From assembly GCA_902775555.1 (NCBI GenBank), contig CACYMQ010000013.1, positions 19,629-83,628 of the forward strand: a DNA stretch of 64,000 bases. Direction: 5' to 3'. Numbering within the stretch: the stretch's first letter is position 1; the number at the start of each line of letters is the position of its first letter. This DNA is from an uncultured Lachnospiraceae bacterium. GTDB lineage: Bacteria > Bacillota > Clostridia > Lachnospirales > Lachnospiraceae. The translations under genes were made by a program, and so were the position numbers. The notes below the pieces were generated by a model that saw only the letters and a program-made list of their open reading frames with translations, was not told where the DNA came from and ran no database searches. Shown one piece after another: positions 7,372-15,958 of this stretch.

Positions 7372-8580
7372 ATGAGTAGTAAAGAAGCAGATCAGAATAA
7401 AGCTGATACCATGACGAAACCTAAAAAGAGGAGGTGGCTCCGTGTGTTGATCATAGTACTGTCATCCATAGCCGGAGTCCTTCTTTTTGCGTTTATCTTC
7501 GTCATGCTTCATCCCGGCTTTGGAGGAAATGTAACACGCAAGGATAAAGAAGCCTATGCTTCCAGAACGGACGAATCCTATTTCAGGAAATATGAATTTA
7601 CGAACGGTGACGGATTTGAATTGATGACAGGTGGCAAGGGGGAGAATAATCTCTATTCCTCCAAAGGGAAAAAACCCAAGGATGAGTTTCCGGCTATTAC
7701 CCCTGTATTCCTTTCTGATCCGGAGGTGGAGGATTTCTCCTATACATGGTTTGGACATTCGGCATTTTTGATACAGATGCATGGGATGAACATACTGATC
7801 GATCCCATGCTGTCTGACTGTTCGTCGCCGCTTTCCTGGATCGGTGTAAAGAGATTTGCCCGTTGTCCGATCACGGCAGAGGAGCTGCCTCATATCGACG
7901 TGGTATTCTATTCCCACGATCACTACGATCATCTGGACATGGATACACTGAAGAAGATCGACAGCAAGGCGGATCGTTATTTTGTACCCCTTGGTATAGA
8001 AAAGCATCTGGAACGATGGGGAGTGGATGCGGGAAAGATCCGGAATATGGCCTGGTGGGAGGAGTATGATTACAAGGGACTTACCATAGCCTGCACGCCG
8101 ACACAGCATTTCTCCGGAAGAAAGATCATAGATTCAAATGATACGCTGTGGGCATCTCTTGTACTGAAGGATGAATACCGGCAGATATACTACAGTGGTG
8201 ATGGCGGGAATAATGACCGTTTTGAGAAGATCCATGAGCGATACGGAGATTTCGACTTCGCCATACTGGAATGCGGGCAGTACAGTCCGAAATGGGCGGG
8301 AGTGCATATGTTCCCGGAAGAGGCAGTGACTGCAGGAGATATCCTTCATGCGACCTATGTCACCCCGGTCCATTGGGGAGCATTTGTTCTTTCCAGCCAT
8401 GCCTGGGACGACAGTGCGGAAAGGTTTGCAAGAGCCTACGAAAGTACGCATACAAACACCCAATATATGATCACACCGGAACCCGGACAGACCCTTTACG
8501 GAGGAAAGAACGGGAAAGAATTCTTTGAAAAGGAGTCGCTGGAGAAGGCCGGAAAAAGGTGGTGGAGAGATTATGAATGA
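7372..8580 (+). CDS. Membrane-anchored metallo-beta-lactamase-fold hydrolase
   Basis: About 402 residues. An N-terminal hydrophobic helix at about 24-46 follows a basic stretch (KPKKRRWLR), predicting a signal anchor with the enzyme outside the membrane. The catalytic domain carries the metal motif SHDHYDHLD (about 180-188), plus later His and Asp ligands in THQHF-like (PTQHFSG), YSGDGG and HWGAF. The family resembles UlaG and N-acyl-phosphatidylethanolamine phospholipase D-like hydrolases, so a phosphodiester or lactone substrate is plausible. I prefer ATG 7372 (GGGAG five bases upstream) over the TTG at 7357. The next gene overlaps its stop codon. Confidence 0.82.
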   Translation: MSSKEADQNKADTMTKPKKRRWLRVLIIVLSSIAGVLLFAFIFVMLHPGFGGNVTRKDKEAYASRTDESYFRKYEFTNGDGFELMTGGKGENNLYSSKGKKPKDEFPAITPVFLSDPEVEDFSYTWFGHSAFLIQMHGMNILIDPMLSDCSSPLSWIGVKRFARCPITAEELPHIDVVFYSHDHYDHLDMDTLKKIDSKADRYFVPLGIEKHLERWGVDAGKIRNMAWWEEYDYKGLTIACTPTQHFSGRKIIDSNDTLWASLVLKDEYRQIYYSGDGGNNDRFEKIHERYGDFDFAILECGQYSPKWAGVHMFPEEAVTAGDILHATYVTPVHWGAFVLSSHAWDDSAERFARAYESTHTNTQYMITPEPGQTLYGGKNGKEFFEKESLEKAGKRWWRDYE

Positions 8581-9145
8581 GAGACAACATACAAAGGGAT
8601 CGATCGGTGAAGATGGTCTACGGGCGGAGACAAAATCCCCGGAGAAAAAGGCACTTCTTGTGATCGATATGCAGAATGATTATCTGTGGAGTAAAAGAAA
8701 AGAGATGTTTTCCTACGATACAAAGGAGCTGGTCGGAAATGTGAATCAGGCCATTGAACAGTATCAGGAAGAAGGATACGACATTATCTACATCAAGCAT
8801 ATTCTGTCGAAGCTTATGTGGGGTGTTGGTTTTTCAATCAAAGGAACGGAAGGAGCTGAGCTTTACAGCGGTCTTAATATCGTTTCTGACCATTGCTTCG
8901 AGAAGAATCATTCCGATACATTTACGGCGAAGGCATTTCGCGAATATATGAAGGATCAGGGCTTTACAGAGCTGGCTCTCTGCGGCCTTGATGAATGCGG
9001 ATGCGTCGGGGCAACTGCCAAAGGTGCAGTTAAAGCAGGCCTCACAGTGAAAATGCTCACGGACTGTATCGGAAGAAGATTTCCAGAAAAGAAGGTAAAG
9101 GCGATGAGGGATGAGTTGTTATCCCTGGGAGTAGAGTACATATAG
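8573..9145 (+). CDS. Isochorismatase-like cysteine hydrolase
   Basis: About 190 residues of the isochorismatase-like hydrolase superfamily, which covers nicotinamidases and related amidases. The catalytic triad is visible: Asp in LLVIDMQNDY (about 27), Lys in the IKH segment (about 72) or later, and Cys in ALCGLDECGCVGATAKG (about 142-146). The exact reaction cannot be told from sequence; no nicotinamide or siderophore genes are nearby. The start at ATG 8573 overlaps the previous stop, follows GGTGGAGAG, and matches the usual N-terminus of the family. Coupled translation with the metallo-hydrolase is likely. Confidence 0.85.
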   Translation: MNERQHTKGSIGEDGLRAETKSPEKKALLVIDMQNDYLWSKRKEMFSYDTKELVGNVNQAIEQYQEEGYDIIYIKHILSKLMWGVGFSIKGTEGAELYSGLNIVSDHCFEKNHSDTFTAKAFREYMKDQGFTELALCGLDECGCVGATAKGAVKAGLTVKMLTDCIGRRFPEKKVKAMRDELLSLGVEYI

Positions 9146-9168
9146 TTTTCGTGACGGGGAGCAGAAAA

Positions 9169-9837
9169 ATGGATAGCAAACACAAATCAGATACATTGCT
9201 TCTTGCCGTGCTGCTTTCGTTATCCGGAGGTTTTCAGGATGCATATACTTATGTCCTCAGAGGAAATGTATTTGCAAATGCCCAGACCGGAAATGTTGTC
9301 TTTATGAGCCAGCGTTTGATGACCGGGGATTTCAGAGGGGCCTTACGTTATTTTCTTCCTCTGGTTGCCTTTGCTTCGGGAATACTGGTTGCCGAACAGA
9401 GCGCACATTTTTTTAAGAAGATCAATAAGGTATATTGGAGACATGTTATTTTGATCCTTGAGATCATCGTTCTTTCTATTGTCGGATTCCTTCCGGTGGA
9501 ATTCAATGAGCTTGCCAATATCCTGGTTTCATTTACATGTGCGATGCAGGTTCAGACCTTCAGGTCGTTAAAAGGTCACAACTACGCCAGTACCATGTGT
9601 ATCGGAAATCTAAGAAGCGGGACAGAGAGTCTGTCAAAGTATCTGAGAACCAGAAACAAAAGCAATATCATTGATTCCTTGTATTACTTTGGGATCATTC
9701 TTGTCTTTGCCATCGGCGCCGGTCTGGGAAGTATACTGTCAGGGTATTGGGGATTCAAAACCATACTGATCTCAAGCGTTATTCTGCTGTTGGCAAATCT
9801 GTCGATGGTGGAAAGGAAAACTGTGGAATACAGATGA
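9169..9837 (+). CDS. YoaK/DUF1275 family membrane protein
   Basis: About 222 residues with five to six membrane helices. The opening LLLAVLLSLSGGFQDAYTYV and the following NAQTGNVVFM are hallmarks of the DUF1275 (YoaK) family, integral membrane proteins of unknown transport function. I use ATG 9169 (GGGGAG seven bases upstream) and not the GTG at 9151. The stop codon overlaps the junction with a truncated nucleotidyltransferase, so a deletion appears to have ended just at the end of this gene. Confidence 0.85.
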   Translation: MDSKHKSDTLLLAVLLSLSGGFQDAYTYVLRGNVFANAQTGNVVFMSQRLMTGDFRGALRYFLPLVAFASGILVAEQSAHFFKKINKVYWRHVILILEIIVLSIVGFLPVEFNELANILVSFTCAMQVQTFRSLKGHNYASTMCIGNLRSGTESLSKYLRTRNKSNIIDSLYYFGIILVFAIGAGLGSILSGYWGFKTILISSVILLLANLSMVERKTVEYR

Positions 9838-10549
9838 ATACTCTGATCTGGATCTCTTTATCGTGACGACGGCTCAGGAGCGGTGGTATTCGGGAGAATA
9901 TCCGGGGATCATCGGAAATGTGAGCATCGCCTTCATCGAACCGACCTTGGGCGGCGGGAAGGAATACAGATGTATCTATGAGGCAGATCTGGATGTGGAC
10001 ATGATCGTCCTTTCGCCGGGGCAGATGGAGGATGCAGCAAAGGAAGGGGTTCTGGAATGGGTCATGAACCGGGGATATTCGGTACTGTATGACGCGCAGA
10101 ACTACGCGGAGCTGCTTTCAAAATATGTGACGCACGGGCAGTCCCGGCCGAAGATGCCGGAGAATGAGTTTAAGAATATCGTAAATGATTTTTATTTTCA
10201 TAATATCTGGGCATACAAGAAGCTGAAGAGAGGAGAACTCTGGTCGGCCAAGATGTGTGTGGATGCTTATCTGAAGCAGAGGCTGCTCCGGATGATCGAG
10301 TTCTACTGCTACAAGGTGGAGGGCAGGGATGTATGGCATGACGGCCGGTTCATCGACCGATGGGCGGATGACTGGTTTTTAAACGATATGAAAAAATGCT
10401 TTGCCCATTATGAGTCGGAGGATGTTAAAACAGCACTGGATGCGACACATCTGCTTTTTGAGAAAGTCACCAGACGGATCGCGGAAGCGGAGGGATATAC
10501 ATATCCGGAGCGGGCGAAGGATTGCGCATATGCGTTTCTGAAATCGTAA
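9833..10549 (+). pseudogene. 5'-truncated nucleotidyltransferase (AadE-like)
   Basis: The reading frame from 9833 encodes DEYSDLDLFIVT, the second half of the nucleotidyltransferase active site, followed by the body of a protein related to aminoglycoside 6-adenylyltransferases. The first part, which should contain the GS-x-A/G helix motif and about 25-30 residues before it, is missing; upstream in this frame lies only out-of-frame yoaK sequence. The open frame from GTG 9863 would lack both active-site Asp residues. The remaining 228 residues are intact, so the loss looks recent. A translated, inactive product is possible, but the gene is best called broken. Confidence 0.7.
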
Positions 10550-10552
10550 TCC

Positions 10553-10722
10553 CATGTCATCCTGAGCGAAGCGAAGGATCTTGCGCGAAAAGATTCTTCG
10601 GCTGGCGCCTCAGAATGACACAATGGCGCCTCAGAATGACACCCTCCATGTCATCCTGAGCGAAGCGAAGGATCTTACATGAATCGAAGGATCTTACATG
10701 AATCGAAGGATCTTGCGAAGCG
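10553..10722 (+). repeat. REP-like inverted repeat cluster (family 2)
   Basis: TGTCATCCTGAGCGAAGCGA at 10555 pairs with the complementary half ending CAGAATGACA at 10620. The right half recurs at 10624-10641, and the left half at 10649-10675 followed by tandem copies of GAATCGAAGGATCTTACAT. This is the widespread bacterial repeat of the TCATTCTGAGCGAAGCGAAGAATCT type. Another half copy lies at 47217. There is no gene between 10550 and 10759. Confidence 0.85.
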
Positions 10723-10759
10723 AAAGACATAGAATAGTGAGAAAGTAGGGTGTAGAACC

Positions 10760-11182
10760 ATGATCGAATATGGAAATGAAATAACTGCAGAGGAATACCT
10801 GGAGCTGCGCAGGCTGGTGGGATGGATGGAATTCCCTCTTGAGGAAGCTCAGGCCGGACTGGATAATGCCTATTATGTTGTATCGGTAAGAGATGAGGGA
10901 AGGGCCATCGGTGTGATGCGGCTTCTCTGGGACGGAGGATATATCGCATTCATTTCAGATGTGATCGTGGCTCCGGATCATCAGGGACAGGGAATCGGAA
11001 GGAAACTGGTAGAACTCTGCATCGACAGGGTGAAGGCAGATATGAAACCCGGATACAAGGTGAAGATCAATCTGATGGCTGCAAAAGGAAAGGAGCCGTT
11101 CTATGAGAAATTCGGTTTCCTGGAACGCCCGAACGATAAAACCGGTGCCGGCATGGATCAGTGGTTCTTCGCTGATCTGTGA
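10760..11182 (+). CDS. GNAT family N-acetyltransferase
   Basis: A complete 140-residue GNAT domain that transfers an acetyl group from acetyl-CoA to an amine. Motif A is seen as SDVIVAPDHQGQGIGRKLV (about 74-92), with the pyrophosphate-binding QGQGIG loop, and motif B as FYEKFGF (about 115-121). The acceptor is unknown. The upstream ribosome site is weak (GGGTG). The TGA is followed in the same frame by a fragment of a different GNAT, so this area looks like a deletion junction between two acetyltransferase genes. Confidence 0.85.
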   Translation: MIEYGNEITAEEYLELRRLVGWMEFPLEEAQAGLDNAYYVVSVRDEGRAIGVMRLLWDGGYIAFISDVIVAPDHQGQGIGRKLVELCIDRVKADMKPGYKVKINLMAAKGKEPFYEKFGFLERPNDKTGAGMDQWFFADL

Positions 11183-11560
11183 CAACGACATTCCGGCAGA
11201 GGATCTTATGAGTGGGGAAGGATCGAGGGATATGCCTACGCCGGTGTCTTCAAGGACAGGGCGGCCTATGACTGGTCCTGTGAGACCACCATTTATATCG
11301 ACCGGGATCAGAGGAAGAGCGGGCTGGGGCGTATGCTGTATGAGGCCCTGGAGAAGGAGCTGAAGAAAATGGGGATTCTCAACCTGTATGCCTGCATCGG
11401 ATATCCCGCGACGGAGGACGAATATCTGACAAAAAACAGTGCTGAATTCCACGAACATCTTGGATTCACAAAGGTCGGAGAATTTCACAAATGCGGATAT
11501 AAGTTCGGACGTTGGTATGATATGATATGGATGGAGAAAATCATCGGTTCGCATTTGTGA
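11183..11560 (+). pseudogene. 5'-truncated GNAT acetyltransferase remnant
   Basis: Continuing in frame after the TGA of the preceding gene, the sequence encodes YEWGRIEGYAYAGVF, then YIDRDQRKSGLGRMLYEALE (motif A) and FHEHLGFTKVGEF (motif B). This is the C-terminal two thirds of a phosphinothricin-acetyltransferase-like GNAT; roughly 60 N-terminal residues are missing. Internal starts such as ATG 11333 would yield only the last 75 residues, without the CoA-binding loop. It is best read as a gene remnant. Confidence 0.7.
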
Positions 11561-11635
11561 ATCAGAACTGCCCTCAAAGGCGAGCTGGATGGATGATTTC
11601 CAAAATAAATCTATTGGATTGAGTGAGGGGATTCC

Positions 11636-12490
11636 ATGTTTGAGAGCAAATTTGCGAAGACTGAATATATAGAGCGGGATCATGTGGTTTTCCATGTGTG
11701 GAAAAAGGAAGCACATTTTGATGATTACCGTGATCCGGTGAAGGCATCCCTTGAAATGCTGCGGGAGCATGAGGGAAGCCTCTTTGTTGTGGATGCAAGA
11801 CACGGATTCGAGGATGTGAAGGAGGATGTGGAGTGGGGCTTCAATTACTTCCTTCCTGAGTTAAAAAAGACGGGTTGTACCATATGGGGCTTTATCCTTC
11901 CGGAGGTATCCGAGATTGAAGGTGAGATCGATCTCTGGACGAAGGAGATCGAGAAGAATTTCCGTGTGATCAGGGCAACCTCCTATTTAGAGATCCTGAA
12001 ACAGGCAAGACCGACAACTGCGAACGAAACAACTGCGAACAAATTAACTGATAGTGAATTAACTGAGAATAAAATATCCGGGAATATCGAGATCACATAT
12101 AAGGATATCCATGATTTTTCGGCAGAGGATCTGCAGGAGCTGTTTCTTTCGGTGGACTGGTCTTCGGGACATTTCCCGGACAGGCTGGTCATGGCGATGA
12201 AGAACTATGAGACGGTATATACCGCATGGGATAAAGATAAACTGATTGGTCTGATCTCGGCCATGGATGACGGGAACATGAATGCATATGTACATTATCT
12301 CCTGGTTCATCCGGATTATCATAAGATGAAGATCGGCAGAACCCTCGTTCAAATGATAAAGGAGCATTACAGGGACTATCTTAGGATCGTGGTGATCGCA
12401 GTAGATCAGGAAATCCATTTCTATGAGGATTGTGGATTTGAGGTTAGTACGGTTTCCAAGCCGATGTTCATCACATCCTTGTGGACCTGA
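11636..12490 (+). CDS. SpoIIAA/STAS-like domain fused to a GNAT domain
   Basis: This 284-residue fusion has three parts. Residues 1-122 resemble stand-alone SpoIIAA-like/STAS proteins (FVVDARHGF strand-loop, then IWGFILPE). Residues about 123-148 are a polar linker rich in Thr, Asn and Glu. Residues 149-284 are a GNAT domain with motif A LLVHPDYHKMKIGRTLV and motif B FYEDCGF. The pyrophosphate loop (HKMKIG) is unusual, with Lys-Met in place of the common Arg/Gln-Gly. STAS-like domains bind small ligands or partners, so the N-terminus may sense or localise; that is inference. The ribosome site is GTGAGGGGA. Confidence 0.72.
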   Translation: MFESKFAKTEYIERDHVVFHVWKKEAHFDDYRDPVKASLEMLREHEGSLFVVDARHGFEDVKEDVEWGFNYFLPELKKTGCTIWGFILPEVSEIEGEIDLWTKEIEKNFRVIRATSYLEILKQARPTTANETTANKLTDSELTENKISGNIEITYKDIHDFSAEDLQELFLSVDWSSGHFPDRLVMAMKNYETVYTAWDKDKLIGLISAMDDGNMNAYVHYLLVHPDYHKMKIGRTLVQMIKEHYRDYLRIVVIAVDQEIHFYEDCGFEVSTVSKPMFITSLWT

Positions 12491-12528
12491 CGGGAACCAT
12501 AGCGTATTGCACGTGCTGCGTATCATCA

Positions 12529-12554
12529 CCGGGGGAAAATACCTTTGACCCCGG
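12529..12554 (+). terminator. Possible weak terminator hairpin
   Basis: CCGGGG at 12529-12534 pairs with CCCCGG at 12549-12554, followed by AATTAATTTATTG. The T tract is poor, so termination would be weak. Confidence 0.3.
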
Positions 12555-12631
12555 AATTAATTTATTGTCGTAAGCATATTCGTCCGGATCATTATCAACG
12601 GCTATGAAATATTCACAGGAGGACCTGTATC

Positions 12632-13444
12632 ATGAATGTAGGGATCATCGGATACGGAAGTATGGGGAAGATGCTGGCGGATAAGTTCGCCGCATCAGGC
12701 ATTTCGGATATAAAGCAGGTGTTCGTTACCAACCGGAGTAAGGAGAAACTCGGAAGTGCGCCGGTCGGAGTGACGGTTTGCGGAGAGAATCAGGACCTTG
12801 CGGAAAAATCGGATATTGTATTTGTCTGTGTACGGCCGGTGGATCTTCCGGATATCATCGCAGAGATCGCTCCGTCGCTGAGACCGGATACCCTGCTGGT
12901 ATCGCTGAACGGAAATATATCCTTTGAGATGATCGGACGTGTCACGGAACAGAAGGCCGCAAAAGTGATCCCCAGTCTGACCGCGGAGATCAACAGGTCC
13001 CAATCCCTGGTATGCTTTAATGACAGCGTTTCAGATGAAGACAAAGCATGTCTGAAAACCCTCCTTGGCTGTATTGGAAATGTGATCGAACTCCCGGAGA
13101 AAGAAATGGGTATGGGCTCCGAACTGGTAAGCTGCATGCCCGGCTTTATCGCATCGATCTTTGACGTAATCTGCAAGGAGGCAAAGAAGCATACGGAGAT
13201 ACCGGAGGAGCAGATCGTGCGAATGGTTCTTTCAACACTGAGCGCCACCGGGGATCTGATGCTGCAGAAGGAAATGACCTTTGAAAAAGTGGTGAAGAGA
13301 GTGGCCACGAAAGGCGGCATCACTCAGGAGGGAACGGCAGTGGTCTATGAGAAACTGCCGGATGTGGCGGATGAACTGTTTGAGAAGACATTGGCGAAAA
13401 GACGCCTGGTGGCAGAGAAGGCAAAGGAGACGTATGGGTTATGA
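12632..13444 (+). CDS. Pyrroline-5-carboxylate reductase-like protein
   Basis: A 270-residue protein with the family's usual length and layout. An N-terminal Rossmann motif VGIIGYGSMGKML (3-15) binds NAD(P)H. VFVCVRPVDL and a KVIPSLTAEI segment follow, where P5C reductases have VxRxMPN. The C-terminal helical dimerisation part contains ATKGGITQEG (about 229-238), matching the SPGGTT-like proline-binding motif. The reaction would be reduction of pyrroline-5-carboxylate to proline. Because the MPN motif is altered, a related imine reductase role is possible. AGGAGG precedes the ATG, and the next gene overlaps its 3' end. Confidence 0.75.
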   Translation: MNVGIIGYGSMGKMLADKFAASGISDIKQVFVTNRSKEKLGSAPVGVTVCGENQDLAEKSDIVFVCVRPVDLPDIIAEIAPSLRPDTLLVSLNGNISFEMIGRVTEQKAAKVIPSLTAEINRSQSLVCFNDSVSDEDKACLKTLLGCIGNVIELPEKEMGMGSELVSCMPGFIASIFDVICKEAKKHTEIPEEQIVRMVLSTLSATGDLMLQKEMTFEKVVKRVATKGGITQEGTAVVYEKLPDVADELFEKTLAKRRLVAEKAKETYGL

Positions 13445-14492
13445 ATACAAAAACGGAGTAACGGAGCCGGATGAGGAGCATTTGATCAGAATGGAGAAGA
13501 AAAGAGAATTATGGGACCTGTATGACCGGGAGGGAAGGCGAACAGGGGAAATATTTGAGAGAGGATTCGGGACTTACGGGAATATACCGCAGGGAAGATT
13601 CCATCTGGTAAGCGATATTCTGGTTCGAAATAAGGACGGCAGGTATCTCCTCTGTAAGAGACATATGGGGAAAGACGTTTATCCGGGATTCTGGGAAGCG
13701 AGTGCCGGAGGTTCTGCAAAGGTGGGAGAACTGCCTGAGGAGTGTGCCGGGAGAGAACTGAAGGAGGAAACCGGACTCGAGGCGGATCAGCTGGAGCTGA
13801 TCAATGTGGTGTTCCGTGAGCCGAGTCACAGCCTGATCTACTGCTATGTTGCCGACGTTGATGCGGAACCGGATTCTGTAATACTCCAGGAGGGAGAGAC
13901 TGTCGATTACAAATGGGTCGACGCTGCCGGCCTGGTCGACTATTCGACGTCGGATGTTGCCATTAATACGAATGTTGAACGATATTCAAATTTCTACAAT
14001 GTCCTGAAGCTTGAGGCTCAGAATATTCATGTCAGAAGAGCTGTTCCGAGGGATGTGCCAGGGATTGAGGCCCTTTTTATCGAAATGCTGAGGACGATAT
14101 ATAAAAGGGACGAGGTGACAGGGTACGAAGAGGGATATCTGGACAGATTTTTCTCCGGCTCCCTAGATTTCATCTATGTTGCGGAGGCGGAAGGCGAAGT
14201 GATAGCATTTCTCTCCGTTGAAGAGCATAATGAAAATGAAAGATATATCTATCTGGATGATCTTTCGGTGACTGAAAAGTTCAGGAATCGAGGGGTTGGA
14301 AAGGGTCTGATGGGCATGGCGGAAATGTATTCCGTAAAAGAAGGAATACCGGCAATCCTCCTTCATGTAGATCAGAGAAATGAGTCAGCGTATAACTTGT
14401 ATGCACGGCTTGGATATTCGGAAATTGCGGATGACGGAGACAGAATGCTGATGAGAAAGGATTTTTTCGTAGGAAAATGCTCCTGCTCATAG
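13434..14492 (+). CDS. Nudix hydrolase fused to a GNAT acetyltransferase
   Basis: A 352-residue two-domain protein. Residues about 20-185 form a Nudix domain of the IPP-isomerase/YfcD-like kind (LWDLYDREGR opening) with a complete Nudix box, GGSAKVGELPEECAGRELKE followed by ETGL. Residues about 198-348 form a GNAT domain with motif A YLDDLSVTEKFRNRGVGKGL and motif B NLYARLGY. A fused Nudix-acetyltransferase could process one metabolite in two steps, or it may reflect a gene fusion in a family-rich area. The start at ATG 13434 overlaps the previous gene by 11 bases and has AAAGGAGA six bases upstream. Confidence 0.82.
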   Translation: MGYEYKNGVTEPDEEHLIRMEKKRELWDLYDREGRRTGEIFERGFGTYGNIPQGRFHLVSDILVRNKDGRYLLCKRHMGKDVYPGFWEASAGGSAKVGELPEECAGRELKEETGLEADQLELINVVFREPSHSLIYCYVADVDAEPDSVILQEGETVDYKWVDAAGLVDYSTSDVAINTNVERYSNFYNVLKLEAQNIHVRRAVPRDVPGIEALFIEMLRTIYKRDEVTGYEEGYLDRFFSGSLDFIYVAEAEGEVIAFLSVEEHNENERYIYLDDLSVTEKFRNRGVGKGLMGMAEMYSVKEGIPAILLHVDQRNESAYNLYARLGYSEIADDGDRMLMRKDFFVGKCSCS

Positions 14493-14523
14493 CAAAGACC
14501 GGGGAGGCAGTCGGGAGGATACT

Positions 14524-15633
14524 ATGGTGCTTGGCCTGAATCGCGGGACAGTTGCGGTTGAACTACATGATCCTGAATGGGAAAGAGTTGCGAAAGCCAC
14601 AATAGAGAAGCTGAAGCGCCTGCTTGGAAGTGTTGCTTTGGATATTCAGCATATCGGCAGTACAGCTATAAAAAACATCGTTGCAAAACCGATCATTGAT
14701 ATCGTTGTCGGTGTATGGGATTTCGACGGGGTCCTCAAGTTGAATCCGGTCCTGGAGGAGAATGGTTTCATTTTCCGGGGGCAGGATGTCCCGAATCAGT
14801 ATTTATATGTATGCGGAGATGCTGATTCCAGAACGCATCATATACATGTTGTGCTCTGTTACTCGATCTATTGGAATAACTATGTGAATATGAGGGATTA
14901 TCTGAACTCTCATGAGGAGGATGCCCGGGAGTATTCTGAGCTTAAGAAACGCCTGGCTGCGGAGTATCCGGAGGACCGGAATACGTATACCGAAAAGAAA
15001 AGTGCACTGATCAACGAAATACTGAAGAAAGCAGCTGCCTGGCGTAACAGTTTAAATCATTCGCTTCTTAAATCAACCCAGAATACAAGAACACTGCTTA
15101 CCGGGAGTTACCGCTATATTCGGAGTGATGTCCCGGGAAGTCTCACTGATGATGAAGTGAGATGGCTGTATCAAAACGGAATAACGACAATCGTGGATTT
15201 ACGGTCTGAGGGAGAATTTCTGCGGAAACCGTGCAGGCTGGAACTTGAAGAAGGATTTACTTATCATCATATGCCGGTAACAGGAGACGGAGCGGTGCCG
15301 GATTCCCCGGAAGAGGTTCCGGCAAGCTATGTCAGTATGATCGATGATCAGATGGAACGGATCATTCATACGATCATGAATGCCGACAGTAACGTGCTTT
15401 ACTTCTGTAACGCCGGAAAAGACAGGACGGGTGTTGTATCAGCGATCATCCTTTACCGTTTGGGCTTTGATGATCAGACGATCATTGAAGACTATATGAA
15501 AACGAAAGAAAATCTCATGGATATTCTGATGGCTTATGTCAGAGAGCATCCGGAGGCAGATCATTTTACTGTTATTCCGAAGGAAGAAAACATCACGGCG
15601 GTTTTAGCATATCTCAAGTCGGAACATTTTTAA
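14524..15633 (+). CDS. GrpB (UPF0157) domain fused to a protein-tyrosine phosphatase
   Basis: This 369-residue fusion has a GrpB/UPF0157 domain at 1-175 (IQHIGSTAI, KPIIDIVVGV, HHIHVVLC), a family in the nucleotidyltransferase fold. Its second half (about 190-369) is a tyrosine/dual-specificity phosphatase of the MptpB-like type. The phosphatase loop CNAGKDRTG (about 298-306) keeps Cys-x5-Arg. A conserved DLRSEGEF segment (about 225-232) and a WPD-like area precede it. GrpB normally stands alone, so the fusion suggests that a nucleotide- or phosphate-linked modification and its removal act together; that is inference. GGGAGG precedes the ATG. Confidence 0.82.
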   Translation: MVLGLNRGTVAVELHDPEWERVAKATIEKLKRLLGSVALDIQHIGSTAIKNIVAKPIIDIVVGVWDFDGVLKLNPVLEENGFIFRGQDVPNQYLYVCGDADSRTHHIHVVLCYSIYWNNYVNMRDYLNSHEEDAREYSELKKRLAAEYPEDRNTYTEKKSALINEILKKAAAWRNSLNHSLLKSTQNTRTLLTGSYRYIRSDVPGSLTDDEVRWLYQNGITTIVDLRSEGEFLRKPCRLELEEGFTYHHMPVTGDGAVPDSPEEVPASYVSMIDDQMERIIHTIMNADSNVLYFCNAGKDRTGVVSAIILYRLGFDDQTIIEDYMKTKENLMDILMAYVREHPEADHFTVIPKEENITAVLAYLKSEHF

Positions 15634-15651
15634 GGAATTGGGGTAAAGGTT

Positions 15652-15885
15652 ATGGGTTATCTTATCAGTGAAACAACACGGGAAGAACGTGAGCGGATCG
15701 TTGAAGAATCAATCGGAAATATCAACGGAGCCTGCGATGGCTGCATGGCCGGGCTTGCGGAAATGTATCAGGAATATATTGACGGCAAGAAGGAGATCCG
15801 GGAGATCAATATGGAATTTCGTGCAAGATATGAGTCGGGAATTGACGGACCGGTAAGAGAGGGATGCGGCTATGAGATACGATAA
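15652..15885 (+). CDS. Small cysteine-rich protein, paralogue 3
   Basis: A 77-residue relative of the two proteins at 6874 and 7105. It has ISETTREERERI, then CDGCMAG (a single CxxC at about 27-30), then MYQEYIDGKKEIREINMEF. The last block is nearly identical to that of paralogue 1, at both protein and DNA level. It carries a further Cys near the C-terminus. It follows the GrpB-phosphatase gene by 18 bases and probably shares its transcript. Function unknown; CxxC suggests metal binding or redox activity. Confidence 0.72.
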   Translation: MGYLISETTREERERIVEESIGNINGACDGCMAGLAEMYQEYIDGKKEIREINMEFRARYESGIDGPVREGCGYEIR

Positions 15886-15958
15886 TATCCATCGGGCCAT
15901 GGTTCTGCCATGTTGAACCGGATGAACTCATGATCACGGAAGGAAAGGAGAAACAACT

